Shown piece by piece: positions 8,144 through 17,200 of a DNA stretch of 64,000 bases. The notes below the pieces were generated by a model, which was given only the letters and a program-made list of their open reading frames with translations, ran no database searches and was not told where the DNA came from. Source of the DNA: Burkholderiales bacterium (lineage in GTDB: Bacteria; Pseudomonadota; Gammaproteobacteria; Burkholderiales; SG8-41); assembly GCA_022841375.1 (NCBI GenBank), contig JALHRQ010000003.1, positions 228,692-292,691 on the forward strand, written 5' to 3'. The stretch's first letter is position 1; each line of letters begins with the position of its first letter. The position numbers and the translations under genes are program-made.

Positions 8144-9948
8144 TGCGTGTCAGTCCGTGGCGTGCCGTCGGGCAGGCGCTCATGGCATTCCCGGAAGATG
8201 CGCAGTTTGCAGTCCCGGCAGATGGCCGTGTCGAGTTTTGGATAAATCGCCGCCAACGCCCGCGTTTTTACCGGGAACAGGTGGTCGCGGCCGATTTCAT
8301 CAATGTATCCGCCACGGTTGAGCAGGCGGATTACTTCGTCCTTCAGGCGGTAAAAAAACAGGCCCCCGCCGAGGCGTTGGCGGCGTTTGGCTTCATGAGC
8401 AAACAGTTCGGCACCGGCGACATCGACGAAGTTGATGCCGCTGGAAATCACCAACACGTGTTTCTGGGGGATCTTTTCGCCGATTTCGTGCAGCATTTGC
8501 TGAATGTGATCGACGGCGCCAAAGAATACCGAGCCGTTGATGCGCAGACATTTGAGCTGGGGGCAATCGGGCAGTCCGGTGTCGGCGGAATAGTGATAGC
8601 TGTCGGGTGCAGGGTCCGGTTTGACGTCGAGGATCACCGGGTGCGATGTGCGTTTCAGGTACAACATCAACGACAGCAGGATCCCGGCGTAGATCGCAAA
8701 TTCCAGTTGCACGAACAGCGTGGCCAGCAGGGTTGTGGCGAGCACTACGCTTTCCGGCACGCTGGTGCGGATGACGCTGCGGATCTGTTTGAGGTCGATC
8801 AGGCCCCACGCCACCATGAACAGCAAGCCCGCCATTGCCGGCACCGGGAGGAATTGCACCAGCGGCGCTACCAGCAACACGATCAGCAGCAGGAATACCG
8901 CGGAGAGTATGGCGGCCAGCGGGGTGCGCGCCCCGGCCTCGTAATTGACGCCGCTGCGGTTGAACGAGCCGCTGGAGGCGTAGGCGGAAAAGAAACTGCC
9001 GAAAAGATTGGACAGCCCTTGACCGATGAACTCCTGGTTGCCGTCAAGGCGTTGCTCCGAACGCACCGCTATGGCGCGCGCGATCGATACCGCCTCGGTC
9101 AGCCCCAGCATGGTGATGGCGACGGCAATGGAGGCGGTCTTGCGCAGCGACTCCAGCGTCAGATCCGGTACCGAGAACTGCGGGAAAATCCCCGACAGGG
9201 CCTTGACGGTTTCAATTTGACCGCTTACTTGAAGATGCGGAATCATGCCGAGGAGTGCAGCGTACAAGCTGCCTGCGATCATCGCAATGATCATGTATGG
9301 CAGTTTGTGATAACGGCGTTTGACAAACAGTCCGACCAGCAGCGTGATCATGCCCACCGAAGTGACATACCAGTTGATGTCGTCAAGCCCGAGCATGGTC
9401 TGGTGCAGTGTTTCCGCAAACGAAATGCCACGCGGCATGGGTATGCCGAAGAAGTGCTGCAACTGGGTGCCGATAATCAGCAGCCCGGCGCCGGCGGTAA
9501 AGCCGAGCACCACAGTATGGGAAATAAAATTCACCAGCGCGCCCATGCGCGCCAGTCCCATCCCCAGCTGGAATACGCCGGTGAGAAAGGTGACCACCAG
9601 CACCAACTGGATATATTCATCTGTTCCCGGCACGGCCACGCCGCTCATCGTCGAGTAGATGACTATGGAAATTGCAGTGGTCGGCCCCGACACCAGATGC
9701 CAGCTCGAACCGAACAGTGCAGCAATGATGGCGGGGATCATCGCCGCATACAGGCCGTATTCGGGCGGCAGGCCGGCGATGGTTGCAAAAGCCACGCCCT
9801 GCGGCAGCACCACCACGGCACCGGTCAATCCCGCCAGCATGTCGGCGCGCACGGTTCCGCGGTCGACACGGGGCCACCATTGCAGGAACGGAAAAATCCG
9901 TCGTGCGAATGCTTTGAGTTCCGGCGCGGAGAGGGATGAAGACTTCAA
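8140..9948 (-). CDS. SulP-family anion transporter with STAS domain and a Cys-containing tail
   Basis: A 602-residue SulP permease with the signature PQGVAFATIAGLPPEYGLYAAM and a C-terminal STAS domain (about residues 450-560). After the STAS domain comes a short tail with four Cys/His positions (CRDCKLRIFRECHE) that could bind a metal or form disulfides. The start at 9948 is TTG; there is no ATG before residue 37, inside the first conserved block. The gene is first in a two-gene unit with the second SulP, which it overlaps by four bases, so the two are translationally coupled and may act as a pair. Confidence 0.88.
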   Translation of the reverse strand: MKSSSLSAPELKAFARRIFPFLQWWPRVDRGTVRADMLAGLTGAVVVLPQGVAFATIAGLPPEYGLYAAMIPAIIAALFGSSWHLVSGPTTAISIVIYSTMSGVAVPGTDEYIQLVLVVTFLTGVFQLGMGLARMGALVNFISHTVVLGFTAGAGLLIIGTQLQHFFGIPMPRGISFAETLHQTMLGLDDINWYVTSVGMITLLVGLFVKRRYHKLPYMIIAMIAGSLYAALLGMIPHLQVSGQIETVKALSGIFPQFSVPDLTLESLRKTASIAVAITMLGLTEAVSIARAIAVRSEQRLDGNQEFIGQGLSNLFGSFFSAYASSGSFNRSGVNYEAGARTPLAAILSAVFLLLIVLLVAPLVQFLPVPAMAGLLFMVAWGLIDLKQIRSVIRTSVPESVVLATTLLATLFVQLEFAIYAGILLSLMLYLKRTSHPVILDVKPDPAPDSYHYSADTGLPDCPQLKCLRINGSVFFGAVDHIQQMLHEIGEKIPQKHVLVISSGINFVDVAGAELFAHEAKRRQRLGGGLFFYRLKDEVIRLLNRGGYIDEIGRDHLFPVKTRALAAIYPKLDTAICRDCKLRIFRECHERLPDGTPRTDTQ

Positions 9949-9997
9949 TGGGATTCCCGATGCGACTTTGCCGATTATCGGCCATCGTTGCGCCGAG

Positions 9998-10048
9998 GGG
10001 CAATCAGCTAATTTTGCTGGGCAATCAGCGAAACTTTTGGGCTATAAT
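9998..10048 (+). promoter_or_regulatory. Promoter with tandem operator-like repeat before the cytochrome pair
   Basis: The 11-base word GGGCAATCAGC occurs twice, at 9998-10008 and 10019-10029, exactly 21 bases (two helical turns) apart. A perfect -10 hexamer TATAAT follows at 10043-10048, with no good -35. The spacing suggests an activator or repressor binding on one face of the DNA where a -35 would be. Confidence 0.5.
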
Positions 10049-10090
10049 CTGCGCCCTGCAAGGTCCAAAATAAAAGGAAAGAGCGCCCTC

Positions 10091-10429
10091 ATGAAACGGT
10101 TATCCGCAATCGCCCTTGGTCTGGCCGTGCTGACGCCCGGTCTGGTGCAGGCGGCTGAAGCCAATCTGGCCCCGGCCAAAGACAAGGTTTCGATGTGCAT
10201 CGGTTGTCACGGCATCCCCGGTTACAAGACCGCCTTTCCGGTGACCTACAACGTGCCGAAACTGGGCGGCCAGCACGCGGCTTATATCGTAAAGGCGCTG
10301 CAGGCCTACAAGAGCGGCGATCGTAAGCATCCCTCGATGCGGGCCATTGCGGCAAGCCTCAGCGAGAAAGACATGGCCGATGTCGCGGCTTACTACTCAG
10401 CGCCTGCGGTGCAGGCTGCGGCGAAATAA
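10091..10429 (+). CDS. Monoheme cytochrome c, class I
   Basis: A 112-residue periplasmic electron carrier with a signal peptide (cleavage after VQA) and one heme c site, CIGCH, with a later Met-containing segment (HPSMRAI) as probable sixth ligand. It belongs to the short cytochrome c553/c4-like group. The reading frame is open for 432 bases upstream, but that part is non-coding: the signal peptide starts at ATG 10091, nine bases after an AAAGGAAAG ribosome site. The next gene encodes a related cytochrome, 10 bases downstream. Confidence 0.92.
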   Translation: MKRLSAIALGLAVLTPGLVQAAEANLAPAKDKVSMCIGCHGIPGYKTAFPVTYNVPKLGGQHAAYIVKALQAYKSGDRKHPSMRAIAASLSEKDMADVAAYYSAPAVQAAAK

Positions 10430-10439
10430 GGGGCGGACG

Positions 10440-10763
10440 ATGATCAAAAAATTGTTCTGGGTTGCCGCTTGTGCCGCTTTGCTGGCCGGTGGTGTTGCGC
10501 AGGCTGCCAATCCGGCGGCCGGCAAGGAAAAATCGAAAACCTGCGCCGCATGCCACGGCCCTGACGGCAACAGTGCCGCACCGGATTTTCCGCGTCTCGC
10601 GGGTCAGCATTACGATTACCTGGTCAAGACACTGGCGGATTACAAGTCGGGTGACCGCAAAAACGCAATCATGGCGCCACAGGCCGCCAATCTGTCCAAG
10701 CGGGACATCGAGGACCTGGCCGCATACTTCTCGCAGCAGTCGGGACTTACGGTCAAATACTGA
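10440..10763 (+). CDS. Monoheme cytochrome c, class I, paralogue of the preceding gene
   Basis: A 107-residue exported cytochrome with a signal peptide (cleavage after AQA) and a single CAACH heme site. It shares the pattern of a Gly-Gln-His sequence (AGQHYDYLVK) and YKSGDRK with its upstream neighbour (GGQHAAYIVK, YKSGDRK), so the pair is a tandem duplication. Together they resemble the two halves of diheme cytochrome c4. ATG 10440 is preceded by GGGGCGG. The gene is followed by a strong terminator. Confidence 0.92.
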   Translation: MIKKLFWVAACAALLAGGVAQAANPAAGKEKSKTCAACHGPDGNSAAPDFPRLAGQHYDYLVKTLADYKSGDRKNAIMAPQAANLSKRDIEDLAAYFSQQSGLTVKY

Positions 10764-10781
10764 CCTCCCGCTGACTGCTAC

Positions 10782-10812
10782 AAAAACCGCGCCCGATTGG
10801 CGCGGTTTTTTT
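10782..10812 (+). terminator. Rho-independent terminator of the cytochrome pair
   Basis: AAAAACCGCGCC pairs with GGCGCGGTTTTT around a short loop and is followed by a T run. It sits between the converging cytochrome and nth genes. The A run on the left side lets it act for nth in the other direction as well. Confidence 0.88.
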
Positions 10813-11476
10813 ACGCCTTTTTTAAACCTGCTTTAGCCGGGTCTTCTGCCGTTTTCCCGCGAAATTCACAGAGATCGCGAATCAGGCACTCGCCGCAGCG
10901 AGGGCTGCGCGCGATGCAGACGTAACGGCCATGGAGGATCAGCCAGTGGTGGGCGTGCAGTTTGAATTCGTCCGGCGTGAATTTCAGCAGTCCCTGCTCG
11001 ACCGCCCGCGGGTCCCTGCCGGGCGCCAGTCCGGTGCGGTTGGCGATGCGGAAAATATGTGTATCCACGGCAATGGTCGGCTCGCCGAAGGCGATGTTCA
11101 ATACCACATTCGCGGTCTTGCGGCCCACCCCCGGCAACGCTTCAAGAGCCTCGCGGTCCCGTGGCACTTCACCGTCATGCTGTTCCAGCAGCAGCTGGCA
11201 GGTGGCAATGATGTTCTTCGCCTTGGTGCGGTAGAGGCCGATGCTTTTGATGAACTGTTCGAGTCCCTTGACGCCCAGCTTGAGCAGCGCCTGCGGCGTG
11301 TTGGCTTTCTGATATAGAGGGCGGGTCGCCCGGTTGACGCTTTTGTCCGTGGCCTGGGCAGACAGGATCACCGCCACCAGCAGTTCAAAGGTTGTTGCGT
11401 ATTCCAGTTCACCGCGCGGTTCGGGACTGGCAGCGCGAAAGCGTTCGTAAATGGCGCGGCGGCGGGCGGGATTCAT
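10811..11476 (-). CDS. nth: Endonuclease III
   Basis: A base-excision repair DNA glycosylase/AP lyase that removes oxidised pyrimidines. The 221-residue protein has the helix-hairpin-helix LPGVGRKTANVVLN with the catalytic Lys, the catalytic Asp in AVDTHIFRIANR, and the C-terminal iron-sulfur pattern C-x6-C-x2-C-x5-C (CIARSPRCGECLIRDLC). The stop codon overlaps the T run of the terminator. The gene is single on its strand, and the gene on the other side is divergent. Confidence 0.97.
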   Translation of the reverse strand: MNPARRRAIYERFRAASPEPRGELEYATTFELLVAVILSAQATDKSVNRATRPLYQKANTPQALLKLGVKGLEQFIKSIGLYRTKAKNIIATCQLLLEQHDGEVPRDREALEALPGVGRKTANVVLNIAFGEPTIAVDTHIFRIANRTGLAPGRDPRAVEQGLLKFTPDEFKLHAHHWLILHGRYVCIARSPRCGECLIRDLCEFRGKTAEDPAKAGLKKA

Positions 11477-11548
11477 GCGGTATCGGATTTCATGGTGGGA
11501 GCGCGGACCGGATGATTATAATGGCCGCTTCAGCAGCGGGAGTTTTGA

Positions 11549-12070
11549 ATGCCAACTTTTGTGACGCGTTGCGGCGGTGTTCTGGCCCTGTGGTGCCTTT
11601 GCGCCGTATTGACGGTTGCCCAGGCCGAACCGGTGACGCTGGAACGTGACAGCGTGCTGCGCAGTGAACCGCGCATCGATGCCGCAACGGTCGCCAATCT
11701 GCCCAACGGCAGCACGGGGGAGGCGCTGGCGCGGCAAGGCGCCTGGGTGCAGATCCGTTCGGGCAGCACTACCGGGTGGCTGTATTCGTTCAACGTGCGT
11801 TTCGGCGCCGCGGCCGGTTCGGGGGACGGCGCGGGTTCGGTGCTCGGCCGGGTGTTCGGACCGCGGCAGCGGGTCAGCGTTACCAGCACCATCGGTATCC
11901 GCGGCCTGGACGAGGAAGACCTGAAACAGGCGCGCTTCGACGACGGCCAGGTGCGGCAGCTTGACGGTTTTGCGGCTTCACGCGATCAGGCGGAATCCCA
12001 TGCCGGCGCCGCCGGTCTGGATGCGGCACGGGTGGATTATTTCGGTGAATCTTCAGGCAACCGGCAATGA
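11549..12070 (+). CDS. Exported bacterial SH3-domain protein
   Basis: A 173-residue protein with a signal peptide (hydrophobic to about residue 26) and one bacterial SH3 domain at about residues 30-85 (SVLRSEPRIDAATVANLPNG, then WVQIRSGSTTGWLYS). Such domains bind cell-wall peptides or other proteins in the periplasm. The C-terminal half is Gly-rich, then charged (GLDEEDLKQA), and not recognised. Its stop overlaps the start of the M48 protease gene by four bases, so the two products probably work together. Confidence 0.82.
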   Translation: MPTFVTRCGGVLALWCLCAVLTVAQAEPVTLERDSVLRSEPRIDAATVANLPNGSTGEALARQGAWVQIRSGSTTGWLYSFNVRFGAAAGSGDGAGSVLGRVFGPRQRVSVTSTIGIRGLDEEDLKQARFDDGQVRQLDGFAASRDQAESHAGAAGLDAARVDYFGESSGNRQ

Positions 12071-13050
12071 GCGCGCTGAACATGACCATCCTGCGTTTAC
12101 TTCTTGCGGCGACACTCGGCTGTGCCGCCGGTTTTGCGCACGCGCAAAACATTGATCTGAATCGCCTGTTCGGCATCGGCCGCGAGGCGCTGACGGCCGT
12201 CGCCGGCGTCAGCGAACAGGACGAGCAGAGCATGGGGCGCGAGATCGCCGGTCGCATGCTCGGCGCCGCGCCCCTGGTCAGCGATGCCGCGTTGCAGGCC
12301 TATGTCAACCGTGTCGGCCGGTGGATTGCGCTGCAAAGTGAGCGGCCGGATCTGCCGTGGCGTTTTGCGGTGATCGACACGGCATCGATCAATGCGTTTG
12401 CCGCCCCCGGCGGCTACGTATTGCTGACCCGCGGCCTCTACGACATCCTCGACACCGAGGCGCAACTGGCCGGCGTGCTCGCTCACGAAATCGGCCATAT
12501 CGTGCGCCGTCATCATGTAACGGTGCTGCAGAAAAGCGCGGCATTGTCTGCGGGTTCGCAGATTGCACAGCGGGATAACCGGTCGGCGATCGTCAATAAC
12601 ATGATCGGTACCGGCGCCGAGGTGTTCGCGCGCGGCCTCGACAAAAGCGCAGAGTATGAGGCGGATGCCATCGGCGTTGTTCTCGCCGCGCGCGCCGGTT
12701 ACAACCCGTTCGGTCTGGTGGATGTTCTGCACAAACTGGCTGCGCGAGGAAGCGGCGACAATTCGATGGCGCTGCTGTTCAAGACTCATCCGCTGCCCGG
12801 TGACCGGCTGACTCAACTGGGTGACCTGCTGACGCCGAATCTGGCGCGGCTGCCTGCCGGACGTGAACCGGACATCCGTCGTGTAGCGGCCGGCGCCGGC
12901 CCGCTTCGCGCGGCGCAGCCCTTGCCGGCGGAGGGCGCACGCGGTCTTGCCGAGCAGCCTGCATCACCGTCACCGCAACCGGCTCAGCAGCCCAAAAGCA
13001 CGCCTGCCATGGATCCGATGCAGTTGCTGCGCGGCATACTCGGTCGCTGA
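12067..13050 (+). CDS. Periplasmic M48-family zinc metalloprotease
   Basis: A 327-residue exported protease (signal peptide to about residue 26) with the zinc motif HEIGH at residues 140-144 and the third-ligand segment EYEADAIG near residue 196. It resembles BepA/LoiP-type proteases that act on misassembled outer membrane proteins, but lacks an obvious TPR domain. The tail is Pro/Gln-rich and low complexity. It is translationally coupled (ATGA overlap) to the SH3-domain gene, which could supply substrate or cell-wall targeting. Confidence 0.9.
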   Translation: MSALNMTILRLLLAATLGCAAGFAHAQNIDLNRLFGIGREALTAVAGVSEQDEQSMGREIAGRMLGAAPLVSDAALQAYVNRVGRWIALQSERPDLPWRFAVIDTASINAFAAPGGYVLLTRGLYDILDTEAQLAGVLAHEIGHIVRRHHVTVLQKSAALSAGSQIAQRDNRSAIVNNMIGTGAEVFARGLDKSAEYEADAIGVVLAARAGYNPFGLVDVLHKLAARGSGDNSMALLFKTHPLPGDRLTQLGDLLTPNLARLPAGREPDIRRVAAGAGPLRAAQPLPAEGARGLAEQPASPSPQPAQQPKSTPAMDPMQLLRGILGR

Positions 13051-13070
13051 TCTGACGGGCTGAGCCGGTT

Positions 13071-13682
13071 TCAGCGTTTGCGACCGGCCAGCCGTTGCTG
13101 CGCGCGCGCCAGCGCTTTTGCTATCACCGTTTTTTTTCGTGCTGCTGCGGCGCTGGCTGCGCGGTCACGGCGCTGCTGTTCACGTCCCGCATGGCGCAGC
13201 TGATGGGCCCGATAACGTTCGCGCAGCCGCGGCGCCGCACTGCGCTGCAAATCACGGTCTCGCGCGGCCCCGGTCGGCTCAAGCACGATGCAATCCACCG
13301 GGCAGGGCGGCAGGCATAAGGTGCAGCCGGTGCATTCCGCGGCGATCACGGTGTGCATCAGTTTGCGCGCGCCGACGATGGCGTCAACAGGGCATGCGGC
13401 GATGCACAGTGTGCAGCCGATACACGCGGCCTCGTCGATGCGTGCGACAACGGGGGGTGTTGCGTGGCCATGTGCGGTGTTCAGCGGCAATGCGGTTTTG
13501 CCGAGCAGGGCGGCAAGTTCCGCGATGACCTCATTCCCCCCGGGCGGGCACCGGTTGATGGGCACTTCGCCGGCGGCGATGGCTTCTGCATAGGGCCGGC
13601 AGCCGCGGTAGCCGCACAGACCGCACTGCGTCTGCGGCAACACCGCGTCAATGGCGTCGACCAGCGCTGTGGAACGGATCAC
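13071..13682 (-). CDS. rsxB: RsxB/RnfB-type electron transport ferredoxin
   Basis: An iron-sulfur protein with an N-terminal 4Fe-4S module ([16 protein letters not shown], then a Cys in INRCPPGG) and two ferredoxin clusters ([16 protein letters not shown] and [16 protein letters not shown]). This is the betaproteobacterial stand-alone RnfB form, ending in a basic tail of about 70 residues. I place the start at GTG 13682, which overlaps the ald stop as GTGA and yields the usual N-terminus ([17 protein letters not shown]). An ATG at 13709 would give a 31-base overlap and nine atypical residues. No other rnf genes are nearby. Confidence 0.88.
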   Translation of the reverse strand: MIRSTALVDAIDAVLPQTQCGLCGYRGCRPYAEAIAAGEVPINRCPPGGNEVIAELAALLGKTALPLNTAHGHATPPVVARIDEAACIGCTLCIAACPVDAIVGARKLMHTVIAAECTGCTLCLPPCPVDCIVLEPTGAARDRDLQRSAAPRLRERYRAHQLRHAGREQQRRDRAASAAAARKKTVIAKALARAQQRLAGRKR

Positions 13683-14791
13683 GTCAGCGCTTGCGCCGCT
13701 GTGACGCATTCCAGTCCGAGATCGCGTGCCAGTTCCGGGTGAGTCACCCGGCCGTTGCAGGTTTGCAGACCGGCGGCGAGATGGGGGTCGGCAAGCACCG
13801 CGGCGCGCAGACCGAGTGTCGCGATTTGCATCGCGTGCGGCAGCGTCGCCTGGGTCAATGCCAGCGTCGCGGTGCGTGCGACGGCCGATGGCATGTTGGG
13901 CACGCAGTAATGCACGACGCCTTCTTCGACGTATAGCGGTTCGGTATGCGATGTGGGACGAGAAGTTTCGCAGATGCCGCCCTGGTCAATGGCAACATCG
14001 ACAATCACTGAGCCGGGGCGCATGGTTTTGAGGTCGGTACGGGTGATCAGCCGCGGTGCCCGCGCGCCCGGCAACAGCACGGCGCCGATCACCAGATCCT
14101 GCGCCGGCAGCAGTGCGCGCAGCCTTTGCGGTGATGCGATGGCGCCTTTCAGCCGGCCATGGAATGCGATTTCCAGTTGTGCCAGCCGTTCTGCGCTGTA
14201 GTCGAGCAGCGTGACATCCGCGCCCATGCCCAGCGCGATGCGCGCTGCGTTTTCACCGACTACGCCGCCGCCGATGACCAGCACCTTGGCCGGCAATACT
14301 CCGGGCACGCCGCCGAGCAGCACGCCGCTGCCGCCATTGGCCATTTGCAGGGCCCACGCACCGGCCTGGGGCGCGAGGCGTCCGGCAATCTGCGACATCG
14401 GCTTCAATAACGGCAGATGACCAGCGGCGTCAGTAATGGTTTCGTAAGCGACGCAGGCCACACCCGCGGTGAGCATGGCTTGCAGCAGCGGGGGGTCGGG
14501 CGCAAAGTGGTGGTAACCGTAAATAATCTGCCCGCGCTTCAGCAACCCAAACTCGCTGCGCTGGATTTCCTTGACCTTGATGATCAACTGGGCGGCGTAG
14601 ACCCCGGCGGCTGATGGGACTACGCTTGCGCCGGCTTCTTGATAAGCGGCATCGGAAAAACCAACGCGCGCGCCGGCGTTATGTTCCACCAGCACGGTGT
14701 GGCCCGCAGCAACCAGCGCCTGCGCGCCGTCAGGGGTGACGCCGACACGGTATTCGTGGTTTTTGATTTCTGCGGGAATGCCGACCTTCAT
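13679..14791 (-). CDS. ald: Alanine dehydrogenase
   Basis: Catalyses reversible NAD-linked oxidative deamination of L-alanine to pyruvate and ammonia. The 370-residue length matches the family. The N-terminus [20 protein letters not shown] is diagnostic, and the nucleotide-binding glycine motif [17 protein letters not shown] is near residue 173. It lies in a compact minus-strand unit pyrD-ald-rsxB with four-base overlaps at both ends. Confidence 0.96.
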   Translation of the reverse strand: MKVGIPAEIKNHEYRVGVTPDGAQALVAAGHTVLVEHNAGARVGFSDAAYQEAGASVVPSAAGVYAAQLIIKVKEIQRSEFGLLKRGQIIYGYHHFAPDPPLLQAMLTAGVACVAYETITDAAGHLPLLKPMSQIAGRLAPQAGAWALQMANGGSGVLLGGVPGVLPAKVLVIGGGVVGENAARIALGMGADVTLLDYSAERLAQLEIAFHGRLKGAIASPQRLRALLPAQDLVIGAVLLPGARAPRLITRTDLKTMRPGSVIVDVAIDQGGICETSRPTSHTEPLYVEEGVVHYCVPNMPSAVARTATLALTQATLPHAMQIATLGLRAAVLADPHLAAGLQTCNGRVTHPELARDLGLECVTAAQALT

Positions 14792-15810
14792 GATCGGACT
14801 TTGCGTATTGCATTGACGCAGTCGCCGACCAGAGCCGGTCCGGCATAAACAATTCCGGTGTAGAGCTGCACCAGTGCGGCTCCCGCTGCGATACGCCGCG
14901 CGGCATCGTCACCGTTCATGATGCCGCCGACGCCGATAACCGGGATCGCGTCTGCAAGTTGCGCCGCGAGCTGTGCAGTGACGGCCTGAGCCTGCGTGGT
15001 CAGCGGTGCACCGCTGAGTCCGCCGGCCTCGCTGCCGTGTTGCAGTTGCGCGACGGCGTCCCGCGCCAGCGTGGTGTTGGTGGCGATGACCGCGTCGATG
15101 CCGTGCGTGACCAGCAGGTCGGCAATTTCCGATATCTGTGTTGCATCGAGATCGGGGGCGATTTTCAGCGCCAGCGGCACGCGCCGGCCGTGCCGGTCGG
15201 CAAGCCGCGAGCGTTCTTCTTTTAATGCGTGCAGCAATTGGCCGAGTTCATCCGACTGCTGAAGCTGGCGCAGGTTTTTGGTGTTGGGTGATGAAATATT
15301 CACGGTGATGTAGGTGGCGCTGGAATACACCTTGCGCAGGCAGATCAGGTAGTCATCGGCGGCACGTTCGATCGGCGTATCGAAGTTTTTGCCGATATTG
15401 ATGCCGAGTACGCCGCGGTAACGCGCGCGTTGCACGTTGGCCAGCAGAGCGTCGACGCCGTGATTATTGAAACCCATGCGGTTGATCACGGCGCGTGCCG
15501 CGGGCAGGCGGAACATGCGCGGGCGCGGGTTGCCGGGCTGGGGGCGAGGGGTGATGGTGCCGATTTCGAGAAAACCGAAACCCAGGGCGGCCAGCGCATC
15601 GATATATTCGCCGTTTTTATCCAGGCCGGCGGCGAGTCCCACCGGATTCGTAAAATCAATACCCATGATGCGCCGGGGCAAGGGGGCAACGCGGGGCACG
15701 CAGGGTTGCAACACGCCGGTGCGCGCGGCGATTTGCAGCGACTTCAGTGTCAGGTGATGGGCGGATTCGGCATCCAGCGAGAACAACAGGGGGCGGAGCA
15801 GGGTATACAT
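14788..15810 (-). CDS. pyrD: Dihydroorotate dehydrogenase (quinone)
   Basis: Oxidises dihydroorotate to orotate in pyrimidine synthesis and passes electrons to membrane quinones. The 340-residue class 2 form is shown by the N-terminal helix ([22 protein letters not shown]) and by FMN-site motifs [14 protein letters not shown] and [11 protein letters not shown]. The serine of NISSPNT is the class 2 catalytic base. It is the first gene of the pyrD-ald-rsxB unit, downstream of an AT-rich gap of 127 bases. Confidence 0.97.
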   Translation of the reverse strand: MYTLLRPLLFSLDAESAHHLTLKSLQIAARTGVLQPCVPRVAPLPRRIMGIDFTNPVGLAAGLDKNGEYIDALAALGFGFLEIGTITPRPQPGNPRPRMFRLPAARAVINRMGFNNHGVDALLANVQRARYRGVLGINIGKNFDTPIERAADDYLICLRKVYSSATYITVNISSPNTKNLRQLQQSDELGQLLHALKEERSRLADRHGRRVPLALKIAPDLDATQISEIADLLVTHGIDAVIATNTTLARDAVAQLQHGSEAGGLSGAPLTTQAQAVTAQLAAQLADAIPVIGVGGIMNGDDAARRIAAGAALVQLYTGIVYAGPALVGDCVNAIRKVRS

Positions 15811-15937
15811 TTTTCTATTGTAGCGGGCAACTCAGGCGACCTTGGAAACCCGGTAAATTATTTATAAAAAACATATAGTTAGATGATTCTGTCAGGCATT
15901 CTGCGCTGTAGGCCGATTTTCGCTGAGCCAGGTGAAA
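15811..15937. other. AT-rich intergenic gap with a weak repeat copy
   Basis: A gap between pyrD and the sensor kinase gene. Around 15863-15881 the sequence reads, on the minus strand, TAACTATATGTTTT, a near match to the dispersed repeat at 25477 (12 of 14). I see no hairpin terminator or clear promoter. Confidence 0.35.
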
Positions 15938-17200
15938 TCAGCGCAGAGTCAACTCAAATGCAGTGCCGTTCACCGACGGTGTTGTAATGGCGATGGACCA
16001 ACCGCAATGGTCGCAGGCGCGCTTGACGATCGCCAATCCAAGCCCAAAACCGTCCCCCGCATGGCTGCCGCGGTAATGCCGGTCGAACATCCGCTGACGA
16101 TGCATTTCCGGGATACCCGGGCCGGTATCGGTCACCGTCAAAATTGGCGCCTTCCAGTCGATGCGGATGCTGCCGGCTGCCGTGTATTGCACGGCGTTGC
16201 GTAGCAGGTTGGCGAGCACCAGGTGCAGGGCGTGGCGGTTCACGTGGGCGGTATGGGTCGGCGCAATGGTGTTTTCGAATTGCAGCGCCTTACGCCTGAT
16301 TTCTCCGTGCAATGGTTCAACTGCCGCGTTTACGCAATCTGCAAGGGCCACAGGTTCGCGGTCGTTGACCGCCTGTGCGCGCGCCAGGAACAACAGCATT
16401 TCGATCTGCCCGGTCATGCGTTCGGCAGCCGCACTGATCGCGGCGATCCGCGAGCGCGTTTTCTCCGGCAGTCCGGTTTCTGCTTGCAGCAGTTCACAAC
16501 TGGTACGGATGGCAGTCAGCGGCGTGCGCAGTTCATGGCTGGCATTGCCGGTGAACTCCTGTTCGCGCTCGATCAGCGCGCGGATTCGCGACTGGTATTC
16601 GTCAAAAGCGTTGGCAAGGGCGGCGACCTCAGGATCCTGCCCGGGTTCGGTCAGCGGCTCACGCGGAGTCCCCGGGTCGAGTATGGCCACGCGCGCGGAA
16701 AGATCGGTGATCTGGCGGGTGATCAATCCGGCGATCCAGTAGCCGAGCGCCGCAGCCACGATGGAGACGGCGCCCAGCGCAACCAGCAGCAACCGTTTGA
16801 ACTGCTGTTCGCGGATTTCATGCGGGCCGGCGTCGTAGGCGACAATGAAGCGTGTGCCGTCGACTTCACGCACGGCGACGTGTTGTTCATCGGTGCCGAC
16901 GCCGATTTCGTGGTGCCCCACCTGCAACTGGCGCAGCGCTTCCGGTACGTGCACGAGGTCGCTGCTGTTGCGTGCGATGTAATACTGCAGGTTGGGCCCG
17001 GGCTCCCTGACCACCACGCTGGGATTCTCAAGGTAATGCCGGACCAGGTAAACCATCTCTTCGCTGACAATCTGGTTGACGAGGGTTTCTTCAAGTTCTT
17101 CCGAGGCGGTGTACAGCGTGATCGCGAGCACGCCGACTACAGCGATGCAGGTGATGGCCACCGCTGCGGCTACGCGGACCCTGAGATGAAGTGATTTCAT
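15938..17200 (-). CDS. Two-component sensor histidine kinase
   Basis: A 420-residue inner-membrane kinase: one membrane segment at about residues 10-30, a periplasmic sensor of about 120 residues, a second membrane segment near 137-160, HAMP, then the HisKA box (ASHELRTPLTAIRTSCELLQ) and HATPase motifs NLLRNAVQYT, DTGPGIP and GFGLGLAI. The stimulus is unknown. Its start overlaps the stop of the response regulator gene by four bases. The general plan resembles QseC/PhoQ-like kinases, but the sensor segment is not one I can assign. Confidence 0.9.
   Translation of the reverse strand: MKSLHLRVRVAAAVAITCIAVVGVLAITLYTASEELEETLVNQIVSEEMVYLVRHYLENPSVVVREPGPNLQYYIARNSSDLVHVPEALRQLQVGHHEIGVGTDEQHVAVREVDGTRFIVAYDAGPHEIREQQFKRLLLVALGAVSIVAAALGYWIAGLITRQITDLSARVAILDPGTPREPLTEPGQDPEVAALANAFDEYQSRIRALIEREQEFTGNASHELRTPLTAIRTSCELLQAETGLPEKTRSRIAAISAAAERMTGQIEMLLFLARAQAVNDREPVALADCVNAAVEPLHGEIRRKALQFENTIAPTHTAHVNRHALHLVLANLLRNAVQYTAAGSIRIDWKAPILTVTDTGPGIPEMHRQRMFDRHYRGSHAGDGFGLGLAIVKRACDHCGWSIAITTPSVNGTAFELTLR

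Noticed and set aside
8143-9939. A 598-codon plus-strand open frame opposite the first SulP gene
   Set aside because: It mirrors the SulP gene on the other strand, is rich in Gln/His/Arg with no domain, and arises from high GC codon bias.
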